Source of the DNA: Planctobacterium marinum
GTDB lineage: Bacteria > Pseudomonadota > Gammaproteobacteria > Enterobacterales > Alteromonadaceae
Assembly (NCBI RefSeq): GCF_036322805.1
Contig: NZ_AP027272.1
Coordinates: 1-64,000, forward strand
Length of the DNA: 64,000 nucleotides
Direction: 5' to 3'
The notes under the pieces: model-generated
Database searches by the model: none
Told to the model about the DNA's origin: nothing
The model's input: the letters and a program-made list of their open reading frames with translations, nothing else
Translations under genes and position numbers: made by a program
In this document: one piece after another, positions 48,269 to 56,921 of the stretch
Layout: each line of letters begins with the position of its first letter
Numbering within the stretch: the stretch's first letter is position 1

Positions 48269-48970
48269 TTAACTGGCGTGTCTTTTCGGGAAAGGAATGA
48301 CGTTATTATGATTATTATGACTTTCCGTGAGTTGCAATGCAGGCCAGTGTGGTTGCATATTCACATGGATGTTGCGATGCACCCAGCTACCAATGCGCTT
48401 ATTGATTTTAACTTCTAAACCTTTGGGTTGTGCGCTCAACGACATGGCTAAGGTGACGGGCAGTGACAAGCCTTGGGTGAGTTGCGAACGAAAGATAAAT
48501 TGCACCGCATTACTTTGTTTTGCCGCCAACTGTAAGCGCTTAATTTGATGTATTTCCAAATTTTGCAACCAGCTTAATACGGTATGGCAACAATCACTTT
48601 TTAAGCATTGTTCTGCGGCCCATAAGGCTTGCTGTTGGTCGTCGGGTGAGATTAGCAGCACCAGACTTAAATCGATGCCCATTTGCGCTAACATTTCACC
48701 ATTAATTAGCAATGGCGGAGCAATGATCACTAGCAGGCGTTGCTGTTGTTCTTGACGGTTTAACAGGTAAGGTAAAAACAAGCGCAGCTCACCAATACCA
48801 ATATCACTATGAACATCGATAACACCTTGTCCCGGCAACCCGCCTTCTAACTCCGCATCTAGCTCAGGGTACCCAGACAAGCCACCTTCACCGGGCTCGT
48901 GTAACGCTTTTCCCTGCCATATCAAATGCTTATTTTTAAGATAGCTAAGGATATTATTCACCGGAAACAC
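48269..48970 (-). CDS. imuA: translesion synthesis-associated protein ImuA
   Basis: A 233-aa RecA/SulA-related protein that heads the mutasome operon. It contains GGLSGYPELDAELEGGLPGQGVIDVHSDIGIGE-type sequence near residues 28-60 in place of a canonical Walker A, and the family's conserved LQLAAKQSNAVQFIFRS. ImuA binds RecA and ImuB in studied systems. It starts 21 bp downstream of a perfect-looking LexA box and is probably the first SOS-induced cistron. Confidence 0.92.
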   Translation of the reverse strand: MFPVNNILSYLKNKHLIWQGKALHEPGEGGLSGYPELDAELEGGLPGQGVIDVHSDIGIGELRLFLPYLLNRQEQQQRLLVIIAPPLLINGEMLAQMGIDLSLVLLISPDDQQQALWAAEQCLKSDCCHTVLSWLQNLEIHQIKRLQLAAKQSNAVQFIFRSQLTQGLSLPVTLAMSLSAQPKGLEVKINKRIGSWVHRNIHVNMQPHWPALQLTESHNNHNNVIPFPKRHAS

Positions 48971-48990
48971 CTGAAGAAACGATATAAATA

Positions 48991-49010
48991 TACTGTATTT
49001 ATATACAGTA
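48991..49010. promoter_or_regulatory. LexA (SOS) box of imuA-imuB-dnaE2
   Basis: TACTGTATTTATATACAGTA matches the gammaproteobacterial LexA consensus TACTGT-N8-ACAGTA with full symmetry of the half sites. It lies 21 bp upstream of the imuA start codon on the minus strand and about 85 bp before the EVE gene on the plus strand, so it may affect both. Confidence 0.92.
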
Positions 49011-49095
49011 TATTTGTTGTCGAAAAACTTGCAAGTTTTGTTTTGGCTTGCCGCTTGTTAAAGTCTTATCTCTTTGAACTGTGGTGAAAAATATA

Positions 49096-49557
49096 ATGGG
49101 ATATTGGCTATTTAAAACTGAACCCGATGCGTTTGGCATTGATGATTTGGCGGCAAGGCCGGATCAAACTGAGCCTTGGGATGGGGTGCGTAATTATCAG
49201 GCACGCAACTTCTTAAGAGACGATATCAAGCTTGGCGATCAGGTCTTTATTTACCACTCCAGCTGTAAAAATGTGGGTATTGTGGGATTGGCAGAGGTGG
49301 TTAAAGAGGGCTATGTAGATGGCAGCCAATTTGATCCTGAGGCGAAATATTACGATCCAAAAGCAAAAACAGAGAATCCTCGTTGGTACCGGGTGGACAT
49401 TAAGTTCATCAAAAAATATGCGAATTTATTGCCTTTGGCAGAGATAAAAGCCATGCCGGAGATTCAGGAATTGGCGCTGGTGAAAAAAGGGGCGAGGTTG
49501 TCGGTAATGCCAGTGCCTGAACAGGAGGCGAAAGTATTACTGGCACGCCTGGACTGA
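49096..49557 (+). CDS. EVE domain-containing protein
   Basis: A 153-aa single-domain EVE/PUA-like protein of the thymocyte-nuclear-protein-1 type. It begins MGYWLFKTEPDAFGIDDLA and has EPWDGVRNYQARNFLRDDI, GDQVFIYHSSCKNVGIVGLA and RWYRVDIKFIKK. EVE domains bind modified cytosines or modified RNA bases in studied cases. The ATG at 49096 fits the usual family start. Although the promoter area is shared with the SOS box, a role in DNA damage is not proven by sequence. Confidence 0.93.
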   Translation: MGYWLFKTEPDAFGIDDLAARPDQTEPWDGVRNYQARNFLRDDIKLGDQVFIYHSSCKNVGIVGLAEVVKEGYVDGSQFDPEAKYYDPKAKTENPRWYRVDIKFIKKYANLLPLAEIKAMPEIQELALVKKGARLSVMPVPEQEAKVLLARLD

Positions 49558-49635
49558 AATTGCAGGGCGAGTTAATAAAGTTAAACGCCCGGCAGATATA
49601 CTGGCAGGCGTTTTGATTATGGCTGTATGAAGCAC

Positions 49636-50214
49636 TTATCTTTTGCTATCAACAGCCATTTGAATTTTATCCAGGTCCTCTTGTGAGAATTCACCGCGTT
49701 CGATCATTTTAACAATAACATCAGTGTGGCCAGTTAAAACTGCGTGCTCACCATGTCCGCCTAAAATTATCTGTTTGTGAATGACTTTCTTGTCAGCATC
49801 ACCATCAGCGATCACTTCAATATTTTCATCATCAATAAACACTTTCTTGAGGAGTTCAGCATCCCCACCATTGACCATGACCATTTTGTGTTCTTTGGCG
49901 CCTTTGATTTTTGTTAAATCAAAATGACCATTTCCGGTAAACAAATGACGTGTACCTTCGATGGTTTGCATGATGGTTTCTCGCGTCTTATCGTCGAACT
50001 CTGTGAGACGAATATCCAGTAAATCGTCATCTTGCAGCTCTTCCGGGGTAAGGGTTAGCGTTTGATCGTCAACGTTTATTACCACGTTTTTGTTATTGTC
50101 AGCGCGAATTTCGATGATTTTATGTGGCATCACATTAGTAGCTGATACGCTACCTACCAAAGCAAGATAGCCGGAGATAGCAGCAGCTAATAATGTTTTA
50201 GCAGAAGTTTTCAT
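49636..50214 (-). CDS. unknown secreted acidic protein divergent from a two-component system
   Basis: A 192-aa protein with a signal peptide (MKTSAKTLLAAAISGYLALV, cleavage probably after VSA around residue 25). The mature part is rich in Asp, Glu, His and Lys, with repeated beta-type stretches such as KIIEIRADNNKNVVINVDDQ, FTGNGHFDLTKIKGAKEH and ILGGHGEHAVLTGHTDVIVK, and ends in a short charged helix. I recognise no family. Histidine clusters (HGEH, GHTD) could bind metal. A good AGGAA site precedes the ATG. A sigma-54-type promoter lies at 50255-50270, and the divergent neighbours encode a histidine kinase and a sigma-54 activator. Confidence 0.75.
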   Translation of the reverse strand: MKTSAKTLLAAAISGYLALVGSVSATNVMPHKIIEIRADNNKNVVINVDDQTLTLTPEELQDDDLLDIRLTEFDDKTRETIMQTIEGTRHLFTGNGHFDLTKIKGAKEHKMVMVNGGDAELLKKVFIDDENIEVIADGDADKKVIHKQIILGGHGEHAVLTGHTDVIVKMIERGEFSQEDLDKIQMAVDSKR

Positions 50215-50254
50215 ATGAGTTGTTCCTATTGATAGTAAAGTTCCCACTGTTTAG

Positions 50255-50270
50255 TACAATGTCCGTGCCA
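50255..50270 (-). promoter_or_regulatory. sigma-54 (-24/-12) promoter of the secreted protein gene
   Basis: The minus strand reads TGGCACGGACATTGTA, which matches the sigma-54 consensus TGGCAC-N5-TTGCW at all but one position (TTGTA for TTGCA). Transcription would start near 50243, giving a leader of about 30 nt that contains the AGGAA site. Confidence 0.7.
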
Positions 50271-50286
50271 AAAAATAAAACCCTTA

Positions 50287-50301
50287 TATATCAGTGATAT
50301 A
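50287..50301. repeat. 15-bp perfect palindrome upstream of the sigma-54 promoter
   Basis: TATATCA-G-TGATATA, followed by GGTTTTTTT. It could be an operator for the adjacent regulator, although centred only about 50 bp above the expected start, or a terminator-like hairpin on the plus strand. No plus-strand gene ends nearby. Confidence 0.4.
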
Positions 50302-50531
50302 GGTTTTTTTATGGCAGGGTAAGCGAACTACATCCTAAATACTTCCCGATATGAGCCAATGATATCCCCAAATCAGGATATTTCTACTGGAGTATTCATC
50401 ATACATAGACTTAAATATCAGCAATCGCCTTTGAATAACACCTGTAGACGGTACACAACGAAGTTGGTTCGGTTCTTGATAGGTTGTGTCATTTATTATG
50501 GTCAAATAAGGCTTAGCCACACTTGAGTAAC

Positions 50532-51956
50532 ATGACGTTGTACAGACCCACTTCACTAAAACACTATCTATTTGGTATCACGGTATTATTCGTTGCCCTT
50601 TTAACGGCAGTGCAATTAACCTTATTTGATTATGTTAAAAATCAAATACAGGATGAAATAGCGCAGCGCAGCAGAGCTTTATCTGATGTGGCAGTCAAGG
50701 TCTTAAACCGGCAAGTGACAACGAGCACCACAGTGTCAGATGAGCGTCTTACCAAAGCCAACACCCAATCAATTCGCCTTGTGGTGGAATCAAGACCCGG
50801 ATACGAAGTGGATCTTGGTGATGGCTACACGTTTAAAGGCGGAAAAGATACCAAAATCATTCACGTATTGCCGACAGAAGAGCCAGTCCAGCAGGTGCGT
50901 TTGGATGCACCAGCAGCGGTGCAGCAACCTCCCATGGCATTAACACGGGTTGGCGATAGTTTCCGGATTGCCTTTGCAGATGACCCCGATAGGTTGGTGA
51001 GTCAGCATATTGTTCAGTTTGATCAGCATCATTCAATGGTGTCGGATTATTTTGACGGGATCATCATTACGACGCTGATCCTGATGTGTCTGTTGCTTGT
51101 GTATTTTTATTGGTTGGCAGGGAAAATCAGTATACCTCTGATACTACTGGGCAGTGGTTTCAAACGACTCGAAGAAGGGGAGTTTGGCGCCCAAATTGTC
51201 GAATCGGGTGTCGATGAAGTGAAATATACTTTGCAGCAATTCAATCACATGAGCCAGAAATTAGCACAGCTAAATAAACAGGAGAGGGAATGGCAACAAC
51301 AGCAACAATTAGTTGAAATTCATGAGGTTTCTAAGGGATTAGCGCATACATTGCGAAATCCGTTAAATACTATTGGTTTGGCAGTAGAACAAATTGCACA
51401 GGAAGGTGTGTCGGCAGAAACTCGTATGTCACTGGCTAAACACATTCGCCAAAAGATCAGCCACCTGGATAAAACCATAAAAACCATGTTGCGTCTCAAC
51501 AGTCATGATTTAAAACGCGACAACGATGTGGACGTTAACTCGATTATCTCTGATCTTATTATGGAGTTTGCCAGTGACAATGCTCCCGAAATTGTCTTCG
51601 AACGTCCAGCAACTAAAGTGAAACTCAAGGGGGCTGTATCAGAAGTCAGGGCGGTAATTCACAGCATTCTCAGTAATGCCATGGAAGCGAGTAAGCCAGA
51701 GCAACAGGTTGTGATCAAGGTGCAAGAGCAACAGAATACAATACAGATTGAAGTCGTAGATCAAGGTGAGGGGCTCGACAACAAAGATATCGAAGCGTTA
51801 TTTCGGCCCCATACTAGTGACAAACCCGAAGGCGCAGGAATGGGTTTGTTTCTCGCTCAGCGGATCAGTTACACCTACTATGATGGTGCTATTAGGCTTT
51901 CGCCTAACCACCCTAACGGATGCGTGGCTACTATCACATTAGCAAAGGAGGTGTAA
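50532..51956 (+). CDS. membrane sensor histidine kinase
   Basis: A 474-aa two-component sensor. It has an N-terminal transmembrane helix (about 9-30), a periplasmic sensor region (about 31-175), a second helix (about 176-197, IITTLILMCLLLVYFYWLAG), a HAMP-like linker, an H box EVSKGLAHTLRNPLNTIGL with His272, an N box SILSNAMEASK, a G1 box VVDQGEGL and a G2 box GAGMGLFLAQRI. It resembles kinases of the AtoS/ZraS group. Only 1 bp separates it from the following response regulator. The signal sensed is unknown. Confidence 0.93.
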   Translation: MTLYRPTSLKHYLFGITVLFVALLTAVQLTLFDYVKNQIQDEIAQRSRALSDVAVKVLNRQVTTSTTVSDERLTKANTQSIRLVVESRPGYEVDLGDGYTFKGGKDTKIIHVLPTEEPVQQVRLDAPAAVQQPPMALTRVGDSFRIAFADDPDRLVSQHIVQFDQHHSMVSDYFDGIIITTLILMCLLLVYFYWLAGKISIPLILLGSGFKRLEEGEFGAQIVESGVDEVKYTLQQFNHMSQKLAQLNKQEREWQQQQQLVEIHEVSKGLAHTLRNPLNTIGLAVEQIAQEGVSAETRMSLAKHIRQKISHLDKTIKTMLRLNSHDLKRDNDVDVNSIISDLIMEFASDNAPEIVFERPATKVKLKGAVSEVRAVIHSILSNAMEASKPEQQVVIKVQEQQNTIQIEVVDQGEGLDNKDIEALFRPHTSDKPEGAGMGLFLAQRISYTYYDGAIRLSPNHPNGCVATITLAKEV

Positions 51957-51957
51957 T

Positions 51958-53304
51958 ATGAATGACAATATCCGGGTTCTGCTGGTGGAGGATGATGAAA
52001 TACAGCGGCAGGTGGTGGCTGATATCCTGGCCTTTGCCGGCTATCAGGTTACAGCGAAAGAGTCAGTAGAAAGTGCCATTTTGGCACTGAAATCAGAAAC
52101 CTTTGATGTTGTGTTTTCCGATTGGAAGTTGGCAAACCTTACCGGTCTCGATCTGTTAAATTATGTAAAAAGCAATGAAATATCCGTGGGCTTTGCCATT
52201 GCTACTGCATATGGCTCTATCGAACATGCCGTCGAGGCGATGGCCGCTGGGGCAGATGATTACCTGGCGAAACCCTTTGAACGACAACAATTACTGTTAT
52301 GCATCAACAAAATTTATACTGCACAGCAGTTAAGACTGAGTAATCAAAACCTTCGTGCGGCACTATCTGAACAGCAATCCCTGGTGGATCTTGTTGGCAA
52401 CTCGGATAGTATGCAGCGGGTTTATCAGCGCATTGAACGCATTGCTGACACCAATGCAACGGTCCTCATAACCGGAGAAAGTGGCACCGGTAAGGAGCTC
52501 GCAGCAAGAGCCCTCCATCAAAGTTCGGCTCGCTCTGACAGCCCCTTTATCACCGTTAATTGTGGTGCAATCCCTGAGTCTCTCGCTGAAGCTGAATTAT
52601 TTGGCAGTAAAAAAGGGGCATTTACAGGCGCTGTAAATGACAAACCCGGACAATTTTTGCTTGCTGATAAGGGGACCCTCTTTCTCGATGAAGTAGGAGA
52701 GTTACCTCTGACTTTGCAGGTGAAGCTGCTGCGAGTGCTTCAGGAAAGCACCATCACTCCTGTTGGGGGCAGTGAAGAAGTAACGCTTAATATCAGAGTT
52801 ATTGCTGCCACTCATCGCAATCTCCCGGAAATGATAGCCAAAGGTGAATTTAGAGAAGATTTGTATTACCGCTTGAATATTGTGCCTATCCACATGCCGC
52901 CTTTGCGAGAAAGGGAACATGACGTAGCGCAACTCATTCAATTTTTCTGTCAAAAATACGCCAAACAATACGCTGTAGAAACGCCGAAAATCAGTCAAAA
53001 AATGCTTAAAAGCTTGATTGATTATCCTTGGCCTGGCAACGTCAGAGAGTTATCAAATCGCATCGAACGTTTTGTATTGCTCGCAGACGAAGCAGAATTA
53101 CGCACAGAAGTACAAAGGACTTTTTGCCAGGAGGAGGAAGCGACATTCGTTATTCCGGAGGAAGGGATCAACTGGTTCCAGTTTGAGCGTGATTGTTTGC
53201 ATCAAGCACTTGCGCGAACTCAAGGAAACAAAGCCGCTGCGGCAAAACTCCTTGGCCTGAACTACAAGGCTTTTTTATACAGACTAGAGAAGGGGGAAAG
53301 CTGA
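51958..53304 (+). CDS. sigma-54-dependent response regulator (NtrC family)
   Basis: A 448-aa NtrC-type activator. The receiver (about 3-120) has the acidic pair EDD at 11-13, phospho-acceptor Asp55 (VVFSDWKL) and Lys in DYLAKPFE. The AAA+ domain has Walker A GESGTGKE, the sigma-54-contacting loop KKGAFTGA, Walker B GTLFLDEVGELP and FREDLYYRLNIVPIHMPPLRER. The C-terminal Fis-like helix-turn-helix ends LGLNYKAFLYRLEK. It should activate sigma-54 promoters, and one is found upstream of the divergent secreted protein gene. Partner of the kinase upstream. Confidence 0.96.
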   Translation: MNDNIRVLLVEDDEIQRQVVADILAFAGYQVTAKESVESAILALKSETFDVVFSDWKLANLTGLDLLNYVKSNEISVGFAIATAYGSIEHAVEAMAAGADDYLAKPFERQQLLLCINKIYTAQQLRLSNQNLRAALSEQQSLVDLVGNSDSMQRVYQRIERIADTNATVLITGESGTGKELAARALHQSSARSDSPFITVNCGAIPESLAEAELFGSKKGAFTGAVNDKPGQFLLADKGTLFLDEVGELPLTLQVKLLRVLQESTITPVGGSEEVTLNIRVIAATHRNLPEMIAKGEFREDLYYRLNIVPIHMPPLREREHDVAQLIQFFCQKYAKQYAVETPKISQKMLKSLIDYPWPGNVRELSNRIERFVLLADEAELRTEVQRTFCQEEEATFVIPEEGINWFQFERDCLHQALARTQGNKAAAAKLLGLNYKAFLYRLEKGES

Positions 53305-53373
53305 GCCGAGTGGTAAAACACAAATATATTCAGGTGCCTGAGTGGTTGATTCAGACACGCCAAACCTGGATCC

Positions 53374-53889
53374 TTAACTGGCTTCAGATTGATCGGAGAT
53401 TTCTTTTTTGGGACTGGGGTTAGTAAAGTGGTTAACGATGTTGGTGCAGGCAATCACAAAACTACCCACATTGTTTTTGACCCAAGGGACACGCACTTCA
53501 GAAGGCATCTCAGAGATAAACTTTCTAACGTCGTCCAGTGATTTTCCTTCACTGGCAAGCGCGCGTTTTAAGGCTTCTTCTACAGTGGCGCCGTGCTCGC
53601 AACACTGCATCACAACCGTTTCAAAGCCTTTAAAAATTGCAGAGGTGTGTTCGTACGGCTCACCTTTGATCAAGCCGCGTTTATGAGCCGACTCTAGCTG
53701 CGAAGTGAGCATCTTCTGAATTTGTGCCGCCAGTGAATCAACGGTGGTCAGGGCAAACCTTGAGCGGTTTTCGGCGCTGCGGGCCAAATGCCGGAATTCT
53801 CTGAGTTCTTTTGCCATGGTTTGGTTTTTCACAACAAAATAAATCAGGATCATCACCATAAACATAATTATGGAGACTGCTGCAATCAT
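53374..53889 (-). CDS. unknown single-pass membrane protein
   Basis: About 171 aa from the ATG at 53889 (MIAAVSIIMFMVMILIYFVV), with AGGA ten bases before; the longer frame to 53979 adds an unlikely basic N-terminus. One transmembrane helix (2-21) is followed by a helical region (KELREFRHLARSAENRSRFA, MLTSQLESAHKRGLIKG) and a segment with CCEHGATVEEALKRAL. No family recognised. It is convergent with the response regulator and follows no obvious operon partner. Confidence 0.65.
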   Translation of the reverse strand: MIAAVSIIMFMVMILIYFVVKNQTMAKELREFRHLARSAENRSRFALTTVDSLAAQIQKMLTSQLESAHKRGLIKGEPYEHTSAIFKGFETVVMQCCEHGATVEEALKRALASEGKSLDDVRKFISEMPSEVRVPWVKNNVGSFVIACTNIVNHFTNPSPKKEISDQSEAS

Positions 53890-54003
53890 TTTCTTTTTTC
53901 CTTTGACGCTAACAAAAGGGCGATACACAAAATAAGGTATCGCCCTGATTCTAAATAAACTGAGTTTAAACTCAACCAACCTGAATCTTTTTTTTGTATC
54001 CGA

Positions 54004-55755
54004 CTATTTATCTTTCTGCTTAAGGGTATCGCTAATATAACGAGCGATGTTTTCTTCCAGTGTGGTTAAAGGCACAGAACCATGGGCTAAAACGGCTTTG
54101 TGAAAGGCTCGTACATCAAATTTATCCGCTAGTTTAGTTTCGGCTTCCTGACGTAAACGCTTAATGGTGAGTTCCCCTATTTTGTAAGACAGGGCTTGTG
54201 CAGGCCAGGTAATGTAACGATCTACCTCAGTACGCACGTTATGCTCAGACAGCGCTGTATTCTCAAGCATGTAAGCAACTGCTTGTTGGCGTGTCCAACC
54301 TTTTGTATGAATACCGGTATCCACTACTAAACGCGTTGCGCGCCACATTTCATAACTCAGGCGACCAAACTCATCGTAAGGCGTTTCGTAAAAATCCACT
54401 TCTTTACCCAGATATTCCGAGTATAAACCCCAACCCTCACCGAACGCCGAGATATAAGTGTAGCGGCGTACATTGGGTAAATCCTCCAGTTCTTGTGAAA
54501 GGGCGATCTGTAAATGGTGGCCAGGCACCGCTTCATGCAGTGTCAGCGCGGGTAATGCGTATAGAGGACGTTTGTCCAAAGCATAAGTGTTTACCCAATA
54601 ATAACCTGGCTCTGTGTCGTTAGTAGGTGAGATGTAGCGACCCGTAGTGTAATTGGGAGCAATGCTCTCTGGTACCGGGGCTACACCATAGGGAGTACGC
54701 GGTAAGTAAGAAAACAATTTCGGTAGCCTGGCATCAATGCGCTTTGATAAATAGGCAGCGTAACGCAAAATTTCGTCTTCAGTTTTGGCGTAAAACTGTG
54801 GGTCGGTACGCAAAAACTGAATAAACTGCGCCAGATCACCTTCATACTGTAACGAGTCAATAACCTCCTGCATCTCTGAGCGAATACGCTTTACTTCGCT
54901 TAAGCCCAGCTGGTGGATCTCATCCGCGGTAAGACTGGTGGTGGTGTAATAGGCAGCCCGATTTTGATAGTAAGCTTCACCATCTGGCCAGGTTATCGCC
55001 CCTAAGGTTTTTTTGGCACCGGGAAGGTACTCTTTATTGAGAAATTCATAGAACTTTTGATAGGCCACAATAACGCGATTAGAAATTACCTGTTGTGCTT
55101 GTTTTTGCAGCGCCAGCCAGTCATTGTCATTCATAAACGCCACGCTATCTTTTGCAAATGGCCCATAAAAACCACTTTCCGTTGGGTTTTCATGGATAAA
55201 GTTTTGCACTAGTTGTGGCACGATATCCAGCACTTCTCTTGGCTGTGTCATTCCCGACTTTAAGCCTTCCTTGAGCCAGTGGGTTTGCTCGGCAAAGTAA
55301 CGGGGAAAGTCACTGAGACGCTGCAAATAAAATTCATAATCGGCGGCGCTGTTAAACTTGTGAGTATTGGGCAAAAACGCCAGTCCGCTGTAAAAACCGG
55401 ATTCGGAGGTAAAAGGCAGATAATGGCCTTTGAATTGATACTCATCAATTTGGTTTTGCAGTCGCAGTTTTTGCACAGAAAGTGATATCTGCTCTGACAC
55501 ATCTAGTCGCTTAACTTTGATCTTGTTAAGAGACTGCATGTATTGCAACGCCTGTTGATTTTGCGTTGCCAGTCCCTCAGGCGACAAATCAGCCAGTCGT
55601 CCAACTTCTTGTTTCTGGCCCATCCGCGTGGCCAGTACCGGGCTGTTTTTCAGCTCCCATGTCCAGATGGTATCCAGTAGTTCATTGAGTTTTTTGCTTT
55701 CTGAAGCAAAGCTGATGCTGCTCACCAACAGCAGGGCAAGAAGGAGATGTTTCAT
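54004..55755 (-). CDS. DUF885 family metallopeptidase-like protein
   Basis: A 583-aa exported protein (signal peptide MKHLLLALLLVSSISFA) of the DUF885 family. It has a zinc-peptidase-like HEAVPGHHLQIALSQE motif around residue 412 (HExxGH variant) and a downstream FGEGWGLYSEYLGKE, both conserved in this family, plus KIGELTIKRLRQEAETKLAD near the C-terminus. Members are predicted periplasmic or extracellular peptidases; substrates are unknown to me. It is transcribed alone. Confidence 0.92.
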   Translation of the reverse strand: MKHLLLALLLVSSISFASESKKLNELLDTIWTWELKNSPVLATRMGQKQEVGRLADLSPEGLATQNQQALQYMQSLNKIKVKRLDVSEQISLSVQKLRLQNQIDEYQFKGHYLPFTSESGFYSGLAFLPNTHKFNSAADYEFYLQRLSDFPRYFAEQTHWLKEGLKSGMTQPREVLDIVPQLVQNFIHENPTESGFYGPFAKDSVAFMNDNDWLALQKQAQQVISNRVIVAYQKFYEFLNKEYLPGAKKTLGAITWPDGEAYYQNRAAYYTTTSLTADEIHQLGLSEVKRIRSEMQEVIDSLQYEGDLAQFIQFLRTDPQFYAKTEDEILRYAAYLSKRIDARLPKLFSYLPRTPYGVAPVPESIAPNYTTGRYISPTNDTEPGYYWVNTYALDKRPLYALPALTLHEAVPGHHLQIALSQELEDLPNVRRYTYISAFGEGWGLYSEYLGKEVDFYETPYDEFGRLSYEMWRATRLVVDTGIHTKGWTRQQAVAYMLENTALSEHNVRTEVDRYITWPAQALSYKIGELTIKRLRQEAETKLADKFDVRAFHKAVLAHGSVPLTTLEENIARYISDTLKQKDK

Positions 55756-55825
55756 TATTGATTATCGTTATTTTATAGATGGCTTAGTGTAAGCCACCTG
55801 CGAATAAATACAAATTTGCTGATGA

Positions 55826-56149
55826 TCAGTTTTTGGGGGTGTAAATGGGAGAGGGGAACTGTGTCACCTTGTCACCCAACTCGGTGATTTTAGCGCTGCC
55901 TTGTTTTTTCACTTCATCAATTTTGAGCACACTGTGCAAAGGGATGTAAGTGCGGTTCACATTGGCGTATTCGGATTTCAGTTTCTCATGGCTTGGATCC
56001 ACCACTAAACTTGTATGATTATCCCAAACGAAATCTCCGATTTCGATAAAACCAAACAAATTGCCTTGAGTCACCTCGCGCACATAGAGCTCATAGCGCT
56101 CGCTATTGGCAATAAACTGGATGCGATATAAGGGTTGTTTGTCACTCAT
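55826..56149 (-). CDS. DUF1820 family protein
   Basis: A 107-aa soluble protein with RIQFIANSERYELYVREVTQ, GNLFGFIEIGDFVWD and YIPLHSVLKIDEVKKQG, matching the pattern of the small DUF1820 family of gammaproteobacteria. The function is unknown. It lies alone between two divergent or unrelated minus-strand genes. Confidence 0.85.
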   Translation of the reverse strand: MSDKQPLYRIQFIANSERYELYVREVTQGNLFGFIEIGDFVWDNHTSLVVDPSHEKLKSEYANVNRTYIPLHSVLKIDEVKKQGSAKITELGDKVTQFPSPIYTPKN

Positions 56150-56225
56150 AGTCGACTGTCAATTCTAAAAAGAGTCATAATTCGCCATTAGATGGCGCTG
56201 ATTTGGCACTTTTCAAGATGGTAGC

Positions 56226-56912
56226 TTAAGAAAACAGCTTCTTCCAGATGCCACTCTTTTCTGGTTTGTTATTGACAATGGTAGCCCGCCACAGCTGCTC
56301 TAATGCGTGACGTGCTGAGGTGCTAAAGTCAGGCTTCAGGATTTGCAGGCTAGGAGACATCAGCACTTTAGCGATATTTTCAGTGGGATGAGACAGCTGC
56401 CATAAGCCCAGTAACAACGCATAACTGCGTACAATTAAAGAGGCCGTATCTTCTTCGGGTAAGGCAGGAAACATGGCTGAGATTGAACGGGCAGCCTGTT
56501 TTGTGGCCTTTGCTTGTTCGTTCTTGTGCGCCAGTAACACTTTGCTATCAACATTTTGCTCGATAACGCTGGTGCTCATGCAGGCCAGTTGCATAAAGAC
56601 GGGGTTGTCTTCCATATAGGCACAACAGGTATCCAATAAAGTGAGCATAATGGATTCATCAAATTGCCCGTTTTTATGGAAGGTCTTAAGCCAGTTAAGG
56701 TGATATTCCTCCAGAATAGCCAGAAATATCTCTTCCTTACTGCGAAAGTAAAGATACAGTGTACCTTTCGCGACACCTGCATCTTTACCGATTTGCGCCG
56801 TGGTGGGCAAAACACCGGGGTTGTTTTGATAAAGCGTAATGGCCGATTGCAATATGGCTTTGCGCCGAACCTCTTTTTCTTTGGCGCCACGCGCCCGTTT
56901 AAATTCAGTCAT
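56226..56912 (-). CDS. TetR family transcriptional regulator
   Basis: A 228-aa repressor-type regulator. The N-terminal helix-turn-helix is seen in PTTAQIGKDAGVAKGTLYLYFRSKEEIFLAIL (about residues 36-67), preceded by a basic stretch RARGAKEKEVRRKAIL. The C-terminal ligand domain is unassigned. It follows the TetR gene at 56922 by 9 bp on the same strand, so the two are probably co-transcribed. Confidence 0.93.
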   Translation of the reverse strand: MTEFKRARGAKEKEVRRKAILQSAITLYQNNPGVLPTTAQIGKDAGVAKGTLYLYFRSKEEIFLAILEEYHLNWLKTFHKNGQFDESIMLTLLDTCCAYMEDNPVFMQLACMSTSVIEQNVDSKVLLAHKNEQAKATKQAARSISAMFPALPEEDTASLIVRSYALLLGLWQLSHPTENIAKVLMSPSLQILKPDFSTSARHALEQLWRATIVNNKPEKSGIWKKLFS

Positions 56913-56921
56913 ATCAACCTT

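Noticed and set aside
50335-50556. 73-aa open frame on the minus strand overlapping the kinase start
   Set aside because: No ribosome-binding site, odd composition and overlap with the likely regulatory region of the two-component genes.
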